In this document: piece by piece, positions 34,729 to 42,972 of the stretch | Layout of the letters: every line of letters starts with the position of its first letter | Numbering within the stretch: the first letter of the stretch is position 1 | Origin: Ruminococcus sp. HUN007 | Lineage (GTDB): Bacteria; Bacillota; Clostridia; Oscillospirales; Ruminococcaceae | Direction of reading: 5' to 3' | Assembly: GCF_000712055.1 (NCBI RefSeq) | Contig: NZ_JOOA01000002.1 | Location: 2,170,001 to 2,234,000 of the forward strand | Length of the DNA stretch: 64,000 nt | Program-made: the position numbers and the translations under genes | Notes under the pieces: generated by a model | Databases searched by the model: none | Told to the model about the DNA's origin: nothing | What the model saw: the letters and a program-made list of their open reading frames with translations, nothing else

Positions 34729-37035
34729 ATGAACTTCTTAAAAAAGAAGATAACAAGGGAAATAGCTGTCATAGCAGCGATGGTGCTGGCATTTTTGTCG
34801 GCATATAACGCAGTTGACGGGTTGTTCAACTATATGAAATATGAAGACATGAAGGAAAGCTCAGGCTACGGATACGGTGTTTCGGACCGTTATGCTGATA
34901 CGGCCGATCTTTCCGGAAAGCTGTGGCTAATACTTCATATGTATGAAGCAAATATCGACGCGAACGGAGAAATAAAGGGAAATGAATATTTTAAGTCGTC
35001 TCTGCAGTCGGAAATGTACAATGCAGGAATAGTAGACAGAAACGGTAAGCTTGTCGCACCTGAATCGGAAAATTACAGATATGTGATGAAGTCGGGCGGA
35101 AAGACTGTTGCGGCGAACGGCGGGGAAACAGCTGATGTAAACAGTAAATATATGTACGAGATGACCCTTGAACGCGACGGCGAAAACCATTCGTACAATG
35201 AATACGCCACATCGCTGATCCCGGGCCTCAGTTTTACGGACTGCCGTGGTTATACCAATACGAAGGGCATGTATTACTACTACAGCAACGGCAGGGGATA
35301 TGCAGTGTATGACTATGACACATCAGGGCTTAAGTACTACTACGATGACCTTGGTGCGAGAATCTACATAAACCGTGACGGCACTGTCCCTATACCGCAG
35401 ATGTACAATGACAGTGATTATCCGAGCTTTGATGCTGACGAACCGATCGACATGCAGAATACGGAGCTGAAAAATTCGGGTATTGCGAGTGTAAAGATCT
35501 ATCCGGTCCAGAAACTTGTGGATGAGTACGAGGAATATCTTGTTGAATCGGAAAAGTGTGAAGCGGAATGGTTCCGGAAGCTGATGACATCATTTGCAGT
35601 TCTTGCACTGTCGGGCATGCTTGGTATTTACATAATCGCATCAGGCGGATATGATGAAAAAACCGGAAAGTTCGTGATGAGAACAAGGGATACTATTTAC
35701 GGTGAGCTGTTTCTAATCACGGGATTCGTTATACCGTTCATGTTTGTGGTCATGGCACCGGGATTTGCATATGAATCTGTCAGCAGTTTTGACCATTACG
35801 GGATGAACAATATTTTAGTAAAGAGTGTTGCAAGTATCGGACTTACGGCTCTTTTTATGGTAGCAGTTGCTTCTGTTGATACGGTTGTCAACAGGTTTAA
35901 ATGCAGAAAAGTGACCGATACGTTTCTTGTGACCGGTATGATCAAAAAGATGTGGGCGAAGGCAAAGAATGTTATGGGCAGCGTCTGGATGTCAAGAAAC
36001 GAAGCTTTCACAATACGCTTTTTTATAAGAGTTGCAGAAGCAGTTGCAGCCGGTATCGTAGCAGTGGCCGCAGCTCTGCTCACGAATATTTTTCTGATAA
36101 TACCTGTGGCAGCGATCCTGATACTCATATTCTATATTTACGAGAGCATGAAGGACTTAAAGGAGCTCAATGATCTGAGCCGGCAGATAACCGGCATAAG
36201 TTCGGGTGACTACACACCGAAGATCACATCAAAAACGTCAGTCACATACGGTATGGCGACACGATTAAACTGCATTTCAGACGGTATACAGACTGCAGTC
36301 GAGGAACAGATACGTTCGGAGCGAATGAAGATAGAGCTTGTTACCAACGTTTCGCACGACCTGAAAACACCGCTGACCTCAATAATCAGCTATGTTGATC
36401 TGCTGTCAAGGGAGGAACTTCCGCCGGCTGCCATGGATTATGTTGCAGTGCTTGAGCAGAAGACGGACAGATTACGCACCATAGTTTCCGATGTGTTTGA
36501 CCTTGCCAAGGCGACAAGCAGTACAGACGTGAACATAGAACGTCTCGATGCAGTTATACTCATGAACCAGGTGCTGGCTGACATGAGCGACAAACAGGAA
36601 CGCTACGGACGCGAGATAAAGACTGAAATAAAAGCAGATTCAGCATTTATCGATGCTGAAGGAAAGAAAATGTACCGTGTGCTCCAGAACATTCTTGACA
36701 ATGCGCTGAAGTATTCCATGAACGGCACGAGAGTGTTTGCAAAGCTTGAAAAGGCAAACGGAAGTGTTAGGATCACGGTGAAAAACACTTCTTCCTACGA
36801 AATGAATTTTTCACCGGAAGAGATCACCGAACGATTCGCAAGAGGTGACAAGGCGAGAACTACTGAGGGAAGCGGCCTTGGACTTTCAATAGCCAAGAGC
36901 TTCACGGAAGCCTGCGGAGGCCGTTTTGATATAAAGATCGACGGAGATCTTTTCATCGCTGAAGTCGAATTCCCGGAGGTACAGACCGAACCGGAAGTTT
37001 CCTCAGAAAAGATCGCTGTTCCGCAGATGGTATGA
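34729..37035 (+). CDS. Sensor histidine kinase
   Basis: 768 residues, longer than usual. The N-terminal membrane helix (about 12-30) is followed by an extracellular domain of about 250 residues rich in Tyr/Asp/Asn, then about five more helices (283-470). HisKA has the H-box VSHDLKTPLTSIISY. The ATPase has the N-box QNILDNALKYS and G-box GSGLGLSIAKS. No classical HAMP is seen. The ligand is unknown. ATG 34729 follows GGAGGGTAGGAA. It forms an operon with the upstream regulator, ended by the hairpin at 37085. Confidence 0.93.
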   Translation: MNFLKKKITREIAVIAAMVLAFLSAYNAVDGLFNYMKYEDMKESSGYGYGVSDRYADTADLSGKLWLILHMYEANIDANGEIKGNEYFKSSLQSEMYNAGIVDRNGKLVAPESENYRYVMKSGGKTVAANGGETADVNSKYMYEMTLERDGENHSYNEYATSLIPGLSFTDCRGYTNTKGMYYYYSNGRGYAVYDYDTSGLKYYYDDLGARIYINRDGTVPIPQMYNDSDYPSFDADEPIDMQNTELKNSGIASVKIYPVQKLVDEYEEYLVESEKCEAEWFRKLMTSFAVLALSGMLGIYIIASGGYDEKTGKFVMRTRDTIYGELFLITGFVIPFMFVVMAPGFAYESVSSFDHYGMNNILVKSVASIGLTALFMVAVASVDTVVNRFKCRKVTDTFLVTGMIKKMWAKAKNVMGSVWMSRNEAFTIRFFIRVAEAVAAGIVAVAAALLTNIFLIIPVAAILILIFYIYESMKDLKELNDLSRQITGISSGDYTPKITSKTSVTYGMATRLNCISDGIQTAVEEQIRSERMKIELVTNVSHDLKTPLTSIISYVDLLSREELPPAAMDYVAVLEQKTDRLRTIVSDVFDLAKATSSTDVNIERLDAVILMNQVLADMSDKQERYGREIKTEIKADSAFIDAEGKKMYRVLQNILDNALKYSMNGTRVFAKLEKANGSVRITVKNTSSYEMNFSPEEITERFARGDKARTTEGSGLGLSIAKSFTEACGGRFDIKIDGDLFIAEVEFPEVQTEPEVSSEKIAVPQMV

Positions 37036-37084
37036 TATATTCAGAGAAAGTGACCTCAATTACCTCATTTAAAAACTACAGAGC

Positions 37085-37126
37085 AAAAAAATCTGTCCCG
37101 ATGGTAGTGTCGGGACAGATTTTTTT
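37085..37126 (+). terminator. Two-component operon terminator
   Basis: AATCTGTCCCG/CGGGACAGATT stem with flanking A and T runs. Confidence 0.88.
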
Positions 37127-37138
37127 GTTTATGGAAAT

Positions 37139-37225
37139 GCTGATTTGTGTATAAATCAGCGTGGGATACGGGGCGTAGCCCCGCATCCCCGCCCGTAAAT
37201 ACGGCTTCGCCGCATTTACGATCTG
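37139..37225. repeat. Family C palindromic repeat
   Basis: GCTGATTTGTGTATAAATCAGC, GGGGCGTAGCCCC and GTAAATACGGCTTCGCCGCATTTAC hairpins. Confidence 0.7.
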
Positions 37226-37430
37226 ATCAGTGGTTACAGATAAAAATCAAAACCGTCATTTTAACCGTTTGAGACTCCACATGGTTTTCAACTCTGTTGA
37301 AAACTCGGTTGAAAGTGTGGAAAAGGATGTTTGAAACTGTTTTTTGAAGTGCAGTTTTCATATAATTTTATAAGTTTTCGGTATGAAAACTATTAAAACA
37401 TCAGTTAAACAGTTAACAAACTGTTGAAAA
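37226..37430. other. AT-rich spacer with repeated GTTGAAA motifs
   Basis: No gene. GTTGAAA(A) or its complement TTTTCAAC occurs several times (about 37277-37440). The block also contains TGTGGAAAAG. No consensus DnaA box (TTATCCACA) was found, so an origin is not called. Confidence 0.4.
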
Positions 37431-38240
37431 CTATATTGAAAGTCTGAGAAGTTCAACAGCGTTTTTGTGGAAAATCAGTTCCTTTTCTTCGTCGGAAAGA
37501 GGAAGATCGTTTATCATTTTTATCTCGTTCTGCGGAGTATCCCAAGGACAGTCGCTGCCGAAAAGAATGCGGTCTGCTCCGTGCGCCTTTATTATTCTGT
37601 AAAGCTGTTCACCGGAGATTTCCTTTGCTATAACAGAAACATCGAAGTAGAGTTTTCCGGGTTTGCCCGCAAGATATTTTTCAACGTCATCCCACAGCCT
37701 CATTCCGCCGCCGTGGGCGAGGATCATTGTAAGTTCCGGAACTTTATCAAAGACTTCTGCAGCCGCTTCAGGTGTGCAGTGAGTAACATCTGGTGAAATA
37801 GGATCGTATCCTGCGTGGAAGACCACCGGAAGACCGAGCTCAGCACATTTTCTGTATATCGGGTACATGAAGTCATCGTTTACGAAAAAATCCTGATAGT
37901 CCGGGTGGAATTTGACACCGTAGAGACCGAGTGACTTTATCCTTTCAAGTTCCTCGGACCAGTCCTCCGCCATCGGATGGATGCTTCCGAAAGGACAGAA
38001 GAAGTCGTCCTTTATCTCGTGTGCCCAGTTGTTTATAATGGTCTGCTGTGTAGGTTTTGTAGCTATCGGCAGGATAACCGCCTTGTCAATGCCCTGTTCT
38101 GTAAGGACTTTTCTAAGATCTGCCACTGTTCCGTTGGTAAGCGGTTTGTAACCGCAGTCAGTGGCATTTTCAGTAAGTGCAGCTATTGCCCGTTCTGCGA
38201 TCTTGTCAGCAAATGCATGGGTGTGAAAATCTATGTACAT
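37431..38240 (-). CDS. Amidohydrolase family protein
   Basis: 269 residues from ATG 38240 (AAGGAATG site); the in-frame ATG at 38261 lacks support. The N-terminus IDFHTHAF supplies the metal-binding HxH. Internal GVKFHPDYQDFF, VVFHAGYDP and MILAHGGG give further histidines, and FGSDCPWDTP gives the C-terminal Asp. It matches the amidohydrolase_2 (decarboxylase/lactonase-like) superfamily; the substrate is unknown. It is convergent with the two-component operon. Confidence 0.87.
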   Translation of the reverse strand: MYIDFHTHAFADKIAERAIAALTENATDCGYKPLTNGTVADLRKVLTEQGIDKAVILPIATKPTQQTIINNWAHEIKDDFFCPFGSIHPMAEDWSEELERIKSLGLYGVKFHPDYQDFFVNDDFMYPIYRKCAELGLPVVFHAGYDPISPDVTHCTPEAAAEVFDKVPELTMILAHGGGMRLWDDVEKYLAGKPGKLYFDVSVIAKEISGEQLYRIIKAHGADRILFGSDCPWDTPQNEIKMINDLPLSDEEKELIFHKNAVELLRLSI

Positions 38241-38292
38241 AAAATCATTCCTTTCCAACAAATATTATATCAAAAATAAATTTAAAAATCTA

Positions 38293-38321
38293 TTGCATTT
38301 TTTTTTAACCTCTGATAGAAT
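38293..38321 (+). promoter_or_regulatory. Ferredoxin promoter
   Basis: TTGCAT (38293-38298), a 17-bp spacer and TAGAAT (38316-38321). Confidence 0.6.
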
Positions 38322-38375
38322 AATATTAGAAGAACGTCAGAGGGATGTTCTTAATTTCAATGGAGGTAACTGAAT

Positions 38376-38546
38376 ATGGCATACAAAATTTCTGACGAAT
38401 GTATTTCATGCGGCGCTTGTGAAGCAGAATGTCCTGTTTCAGCAATCACAGCTGGCGATGACAAGTACGTTATCGATGCTGACGCTTGTGTTGAATGCGG
38501 TGCTTGTGCAGGTGTCTGTCCTGTAGGCGCTCCAAACGCTGAATAA
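38376..38546 (+). CDS. 2[4Fe-4S] ferredoxin
   Basis: 56 residues. Two clostridial ferredoxin motifs are complete: CISCGACEAECP and CVECGACAGVCP, each giving the CxxCxxCxxxCP ligands of a 4Fe-4S cluster. It is a low-potential electron carrier for pyruvate:ferredoxin oxidoreductase and hydrogenases. The TGGAGG site is 8 bp before ATG 38376. It is monocistronic with its own promoter and terminator. Codons are strongly biased to common ones, consistent with high expression. Confidence 0.96.
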   Translation: MAYKISDECISCGACEAECPVSAITAGDDKYVIDADACVECGACAGVCPVGAPNAE

Positions 38547-38574
38547 TATTTAAAAGAAACATATTATTTCAAAT

Positions 38575-38618
38575 TAAAGACCGTAAGTGATGAAAATCGC
38601 AGAAGGTCTTTAATTTTT
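38575..38618 (+). terminator. Ferredoxin terminator
   Basis: AAAGACC(GTAAG)...GGTCTTT hairpin followed by AATTTTTTG. Confidence 0.7.
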
Positions 38619-38631
38619 TGCTCAAATACTA

Positions 38632-38660
38632 TTGAATACAAATCAAAAAAATGATACAAT
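38632..38660 (+). promoter_or_regulatory. Lipoprotein gene promoter
   Basis: TTGAAT (38632-38637), a 17-bp spacer and TACAAT (38655-38660). Confidence 0.65.
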
Positions 38661-38722
38661 TATAATGCACGACTGCAATGCCGGAAAAAATCGTGTACCA
38701 TATGAATTACGGAGGTAATACA

Positions 38723-39307
38723 ATGAAAAATAGATTTTCAGCTCTTCTTGCTGCAGGCATACTTGCGGTGGCTTGCTTTACGGGCTGCGGCGAAAAATCA
38801 ACTACAAGCGTTGTAAACAACGGAACACCTGCCCAGACAGAAGCTCCGCTTCCGCCGGGAAAAGAATATACTGCAAACAAGGGTGAGGATTACAGTTATG
38901 AAGACCTTGGCCTTAAGGTAAGCTTTGATGAACTTGCACTTACATCTGACGAACCTGATTCAAAGGGCAGATATTCATATGCAATGGTATTTACTGCTGT
39001 GAACAACGGTAATCAGACAGTTGACGTTCGTATGCTTGACGATTTTGAGATATCCATCGACGGCAGAAAATACGAGGATAATATATTCACTGCTGTGTCA
39101 GCGGCCAACGGTGCAAACGCATACAACGGCAATGAAAGATATGATGCGCAGCTTGAACCGGGACAGACAGTTTCAGGATTTATTCCGTTTGCAATAGATA
39201 CAAAGGACTGGAAAGAGCTCACAGTAACATATTATCCGGACCGTACAAAGACAAACGACACTATTGTATATACAGTTGACAGTTCAGAACTCGTAAACAA
39301 ATTCTGA
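38723..39307 (+). CDS. Lipoprotein, DUF4352/telomeric-repeat-like fold
   Basis: 194 residues from ATG 38723 (GGAGGTAATACA site); an in-frame ATG 45 bp upstream lacks one. The signal peptide ends at a lipobox (FTGC, cysteine near residue 22). A short Thr/Pro linker is followed by a beta-sandwich domain with the LKVSFDELALTSDE...YAMVFTAVNNGNQTVDV pattern seen in DUF4352-type lipoproteins. It is membrane-anchored outside the cell. Function unknown. Confidence 0.8.
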   Translation: MKNRFSALLAAGILAVACFTGCGEKSTTSVVNNGTPAQTEAPLPPGKEYTANKGEDYSYEDLGLKVSFDELALTSDEPDSKGRYSYAMVFTAVNNGNQTVDVRMLDDFEISIDGRKYEDNIFTAVSAANGANAYNGNERYDAQLEPGQTVSGFIPFAIDTKDWKELTVTYYPDRTKTNDTIVYTVDSSELVNKF

Positions 39308-39397
39308 TATACACGGATCAGACCGGTCACGGTCTGCATGCAGGACCCATACAGCGACGGCATATGATACGGCCATCCGACAGAAAGGAAGTTTAAA

Positions 39398-39868
39398 ATG
39401 GTAGTAATTGAAATGGAAAACGGAAAGAAAATCAAGATAGAACTTTATCCGGAGATTGCTCCGATCACAGTTGCAAACTTTGAAAAGCTTGTTAATCAGG
39501 GCTTCTACAACGGACTTATTTTCCACAGAGTAATTCCTGGTTTCATGATCCAGGGCGGCTGTCCTGAAGGTACAGGCATGGGCGGCCCGGGCTGGAACAT
39601 CAAGGGTGAGTTCTCATCCAACGGTGTAAAGAACGACCTTAAGCATACAAGAGGCGTTATTTCAATGGCAAGATCAATGAGACCTGACTCAGCCGGTTCA
39701 CAGTTCTTCATCATGCACGAAGACGCTCCTCATCTTGACGGTCAGTACGCTGCATTCGGCAAGGTAGTTGACGGTATTGAAGTGGTTGACGAGATCGCAG
39801 AAACTGAAACAGACTACGCTGACAAGCCGCTTACACCACAGGTAATGAAGTCAGTTACTATTGAGTGA
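39398..39868 (+). CDS. Cyclophilin-type peptidyl-prolyl isomerase
   Basis: 156 residues, a minimal cyclophilin. Catalytic and binding residues are visible in FHRVIPGFMIQGGCPEGTG (Arg, Phe, Gln) and SAGSQFFIMHEDAPHLDGQYAAFGKV. It accelerates proline isomerisation during folding. No signal peptide, so it is cytoplasmic. The GAAAGGAAG site is correctly spaced. Confidence 0.95.
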   Translation: MVVIEMENGKKIKIELYPEIAPITVANFEKLVNQGFYNGLIFHRVIPGFMIQGGCPEGTGMGGPGWNIKGEFSSNGVKNDLKHTRGVISMARSMRPDSAGSQFFIMHEDAPHLDGQYAAFGKVVDGIEVVDEIAETETDYADKPLTPQVMKSVTIE

Positions 39869-39937
39869 CCGGTTTTAAGCAGTTACTTTTCATAGTAAAA
39901 ATTCCGCACGGCATAAAAACGGATATACAGACTGCGG

Positions 39938-40078
39938 ATAAATTATAGTGAACGCAAAAAAGATTTTTACGTTCACTATAATTAATTTATTTATATTGCC
40001 TTGCAGATCCGCAAACTACGTTTGCTCCCTGCATATCGGCTAATAGTAAACGAAAAATGAATTTTTCGTTTACTATAA
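39938..40078. repeat. Two consecutive long hairpins
   Basis: TATAGTGAACG...CGTTCACTATA (about 39945-39982) and ATAGTAAACGAAAAA...TTTTTCGTTTACTAT (about 40030-40076). The two hairpins are themselves similar. They lie downstream of the cyclophilin gene; no coding frame is present. Confidence 0.65.
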
Positions 40079-40128
40079 AATCAGATACAGTGAAAGCCGG
40101 ACCTGCTCTGGCATTCACTTAAAACAAG

Positions 40129-40166
40129 CAAAGCCCGCCGGAGAATATCGCCCCGCCGGGCTTTGT
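40129..40166 (+). terminator. Intrinsic terminator
   Basis: AAAGCCCG...CGGGCTTT hairpin in the 388-bp gap before the transglutaminase gene. Confidence 0.65.
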
Positions 40167-40256
40167 ATCGGTATGGCTTTTCTGCCTGCCGTGTCTGCTG
40201 TAAAGCGGACGGAACCAATATGAAGAAACTACCCGAATAACAAAGAATAGAAAGCT

Positions 40257-41543
40257 ATGAAGATGAAAAAGAAAAAAAGAAGATCTCTTAAACTAAGAAA
40301 TCTGCTGATCCTTCTTGCTCCGATAGCAATAGTGGTCCTGTTTGTTTTTGCCTTCAACAAGGAGAAAGTTCACACCTATAAGGCTGTTGTTACAAAACAG
40401 GGAGACTGCTCCAATCCGGGACTGAGGACTTTTACATGTGTCAGATGCGGTTACACCTGTACGGAACCTATTGTAAAGAATCACGATTACGATGAGACTC
40501 TGGTCATACCGGCTGATGCTAAAAAGTATATTTCATGCAGATGCAGGGTGTGCGGCAGCGAAAAGACGTTAAAGAACGTAGATGAGTCTGAAGGAATGAA
40601 AAATCCGTACAGTCTTATTTCAGCCAGCATAACCGGTATAGAGGAATCATATCAGTTTACCGGCAGTGGGATCACACCGGTACCGGTAATTACAGACATT
40701 AATAAAAACAAGCTTACGGAAAATGCTGATTATACCGTTACCTATGAGCACAACACCGAGGCCGGGATCGGTACGGTGAAAATTTCGGGAATGGGTATTT
40801 ACAGAGATTCCTGCGAAGTGCAGTTCGCTATATCACAGGCACACTGGGATGAGGATGAAGGTCAGAAGTTCTATTACGAGGACGGAAAGGTGACCGGAGT
40901 CAAGGAAATCGACGGCGAGCAGTATTACTTTGACGAGGAAGGCGTAATGCAGACCGGATGGCAGCAGATAGATGACAGATACTACTGCTTTGACCGTCTG
41001 ACCGGCGTACTTGCAAAGAATACGATGGTTGACGGTATAAAAGTTGATGCTGACGGTAAGGCAGAAGAATCTGACTATAATACCTACAAGATAGAAACTA
41101 TGATGAAGGCTCATAAGATAGTTCTGGAACAGACTTCGCCGAAGGACAGCATGGAGGACAAGCGCCTTAAGCTGTTTAACTGGGAGATGAAGGAACACGG
41201 ATATCACAGATGGAGAATACTCAAGAACATCTATCAGACATCTCCGGACTGGGAGATAACCTTTGCAAACGATATTTTTGACAACGGATCAGGATGCTGC
41301 GTATCGGATTCATGCGCGACGGCATTCCTCTTCCGTGAGCTCGGATACACCGACATTTATGTATGCCATGACACATCGCACTGCTGGTTTACAGTGGGTG
41401 GAAAACTTTTCGATCCGCTGTTTGCTGAAGGAAAGTCATTCTATGACAACTACGATGCGAATTTCACGGACTACAGGGAACATCCTGTCGGAAGGCGCCG
41501 TATAGACGGTGTCAGCACAGAAGACGAAGATCAGGAGGATTGA
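40257..41543 (+). CDS. Membrane-anchored transglutaminase-like protein
   Basis: 428 residues. A basic N-terminus and one membrane helix (LLILLAPIAIVVLFVFAF, residues 16-33) come first. Two CxxC pairs (CVRCGYTC, CRCRVCG) follow, then an Ig-like region and choline-binding/glucan-binding type repeats (YYFDEEGVMQTGWQQIDDRYYCFD). The C-terminal transglutaminase core has Cys in GSGCCVSDSCATAF, His in DTSHCWFTVGG and Asp in FDPLF. It probably acts outside on cell-wall or surface proteins. It starts an operon with the MBOAT and AlgJ-like genes (4 bp to the next). Confidence 0.8.
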   Translation: MKMKKKKRRSLKLRNLLILLAPIAIVVLFVFAFNKEKVHTYKAVVTKQGDCSNPGLRTFTCVRCGYTCTEPIVKNHDYDETLVIPADAKKYISCRCRVCGSEKTLKNVDESEGMKNPYSLISASITGIEESYQFTGSGITPVPVITDINKNKLTENADYTVTYEHNTEAGIGTVKISGMGIYRDSCEVQFAISQAHWDEDEGQKFYYEDGKVTGVKEIDGEQYYFDEEGVMQTGWQQIDDRYYCFDRLTGVLAKNTMVDGIKVDADGKAEESDYNTYKIETMMKAHKIVLEQTSPKDSMEDKRLKLFNWEMKEHGYHRWRILKNIYQTSPDWEITFANDIFDNGSGCCVSDSCATAFLFRELGYTDIYVCHDTSHCWFTVGGKLFDPLFAEGKSFYDNYDANFTDYREHPVGRRRIDGVSTEDEDQED

Positions 41544-41546
41544 CGC

Positions 41547-42959
41547 ATGACATTTAGTTCACTTGCATTTTTATTTATATTTTTCCCTTTGACCTTCATT
41601 CTTTATGCACTCACAAAGAGCATTAAGGTAAGAAATATTATACTGGCTGCCGCGAGCATTGTGTTTTATGCTTTCGGTGAGCCTTCCGCAGTTGTACTGC
41701 TGCTTCTGTCAGTTGCATGCAATTACATTCTCGGAATACTTGTCACAAAAGGCGACGCAAAAACCAGAAAGATGTATGTGGTCACTGCAGCTGTTATAAA
41801 CATCGGACTGCTTATCGGTTTCAAGTATCTCGGATTTTTCGGATCAGTTATCGGCGGACTAACGAACAGCGAACTGAATGTGCCGTACATCAGGCTTCCT
41901 ATAGGCATTTCATTTTTCACGTTCCAGGGATTAAGCTATGTTATCGATGTTTACAGAAACAAAAAGCTTCTTCAGCGCAATCCTTTTTACGTGCTTCTGT
42001 ACATATCATTCTTCCCTCAGCTCATTGCGGGACCTATAGTACGCTACGAAGATATCTCATATCAGCTTCGTCACCGTGAGTTCAGTTCGGACAGAGTGAG
42101 CCGCGGTATACTCCGCTTTATTTTCGGACTCGGAAAGAAAGTACTCGTTGCCAACCAGATGGGCCTCGTTGCAGACAAGGTTTTCTCGTGCAGTACAGAC
42201 AGCCTTGGTACAGCTCCGGCATGGATCGGTGCTTTAAGCTACACACTTCAGATATTTTTTGACTTCTCCGGATACAGCGATATGGCCATCGGCCTCGGAT
42301 GCATTTTCGGATTTGACTTCAAGGAAAACTTCAACTATCCGTTTATTTCATCAAGCATCCAGGATTTCTGGAGAAGATGGCATATTTCACTTTCCACATG
42401 GTTTAAGGAATATGTTTATATCCCGCTTGGCGGAAACAGAAAGGGAAAGCTCCGCACAGACTTCAACAAGCTTTTCGTATTCTTCCTCACGGGACTCTGG
42501 CACGGCGCAAACTTCACATTTATCGTGTGGGGCCTGATACACGGTGTATGCCAGTTCCTTGAAAACCATGACATTATACCTGTAAAGAAAAAATGGTTCA
42601 AACCGTTCAGCCACATCTATGTGCTTCTGGTCACAGTAACGGCATTCGTTGTTTTCCGTGCTGATTCCATGGCCCATGCCGCAGGTGTGCTGACAGATAT
42701 GTTCAACATAAAGGCCGGCAATGCCGCTGTAAACAACGAGGTGTTTGCACTTATCTCACCTCTGTTCGTCGTATCGTTCATGTTTGCCGTACTGCTTTCA
42801 GCACCGGTATTCAGAAAGATCGAGGCGAAAATGGCGGATTCAGATTACTCTGAGGGCTGCATGATAGCGGAATATGCCTGCTCGTTACTTATCTACGTGC
42901 TCTGTATCCTTTCACTGAGCTCAGGCAGTTACAACCCGTTTATTTATTTCCGATTCTGA
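41547..42959 (+). CDS. MBOAT family O-acyltransferase (DltB/AlgI-like)
   Basis: 470 residues, polytopic. The motifs RLPIGISFFTFQGLSYVIDVYR, FPQLIAGPIVRY, SSIQDFWRRWHISLSTWFKEYVYIPLGGNRKG and the catalytic-His region LTGLWHGANFTFIVWGLIHG are all present. It transfers acyl groups across the membrane to a surface polymer, together with the AlgJ-like protein encoded 13 bp downstream. The polymer is unknown, as no polysaccharide synthase lies nearby. Confidence 0.93.
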   Translation: MTFSSLAFLFIFFPLTFILYALTKSIKVRNIILAAASIVFYAFGEPSAVVLLLLSVACNYILGILVTKGDAKTRKMYVVTAAVINIGLLIGFKYLGFFGSVIGGLTNSELNVPYIRLPIGISFFTFQGLSYVIDVYRNKKLLQRNPFYVLLYISFFPQLIAGPIVRYEDISYQLRHREFSSDRVSRGILRFIFGLGKKVLVANQMGLVADKVFSCSTDSLGTAPAWIGALSYTLQIFFDFSGYSDMAIGLGCIFGFDFKENFNYPFISSSIQDFWRRWHISLSTWFKEYVYIPLGGNRKGKLRTDFNKLFVFFLTGLWHGANFTFIVWGLIHGVCQFLENHDIIPVKKKWFKPFSHIYVLLVTVTAFVVFRADSMAHAAGVLTDMFNIKAGNAAVNNEVFALISPLFVVSFMFAVLLSAPVFRKIEAKMADSDYSEGCMIAEYACSLLIYVLCILSLSSGSYNPFIYFRF

Positions 42960-42972
42960 GAGAAGGTGTATC

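Noticed and set aside
37226-37430. AT-rich block with GTTGAAA repeats and TGTGGAAAAG as a replication origin
   Set aside because: No consensus DnaA boxes and no dnaA/dnaN neighbours. The parS cluster alone does not locate oriC.
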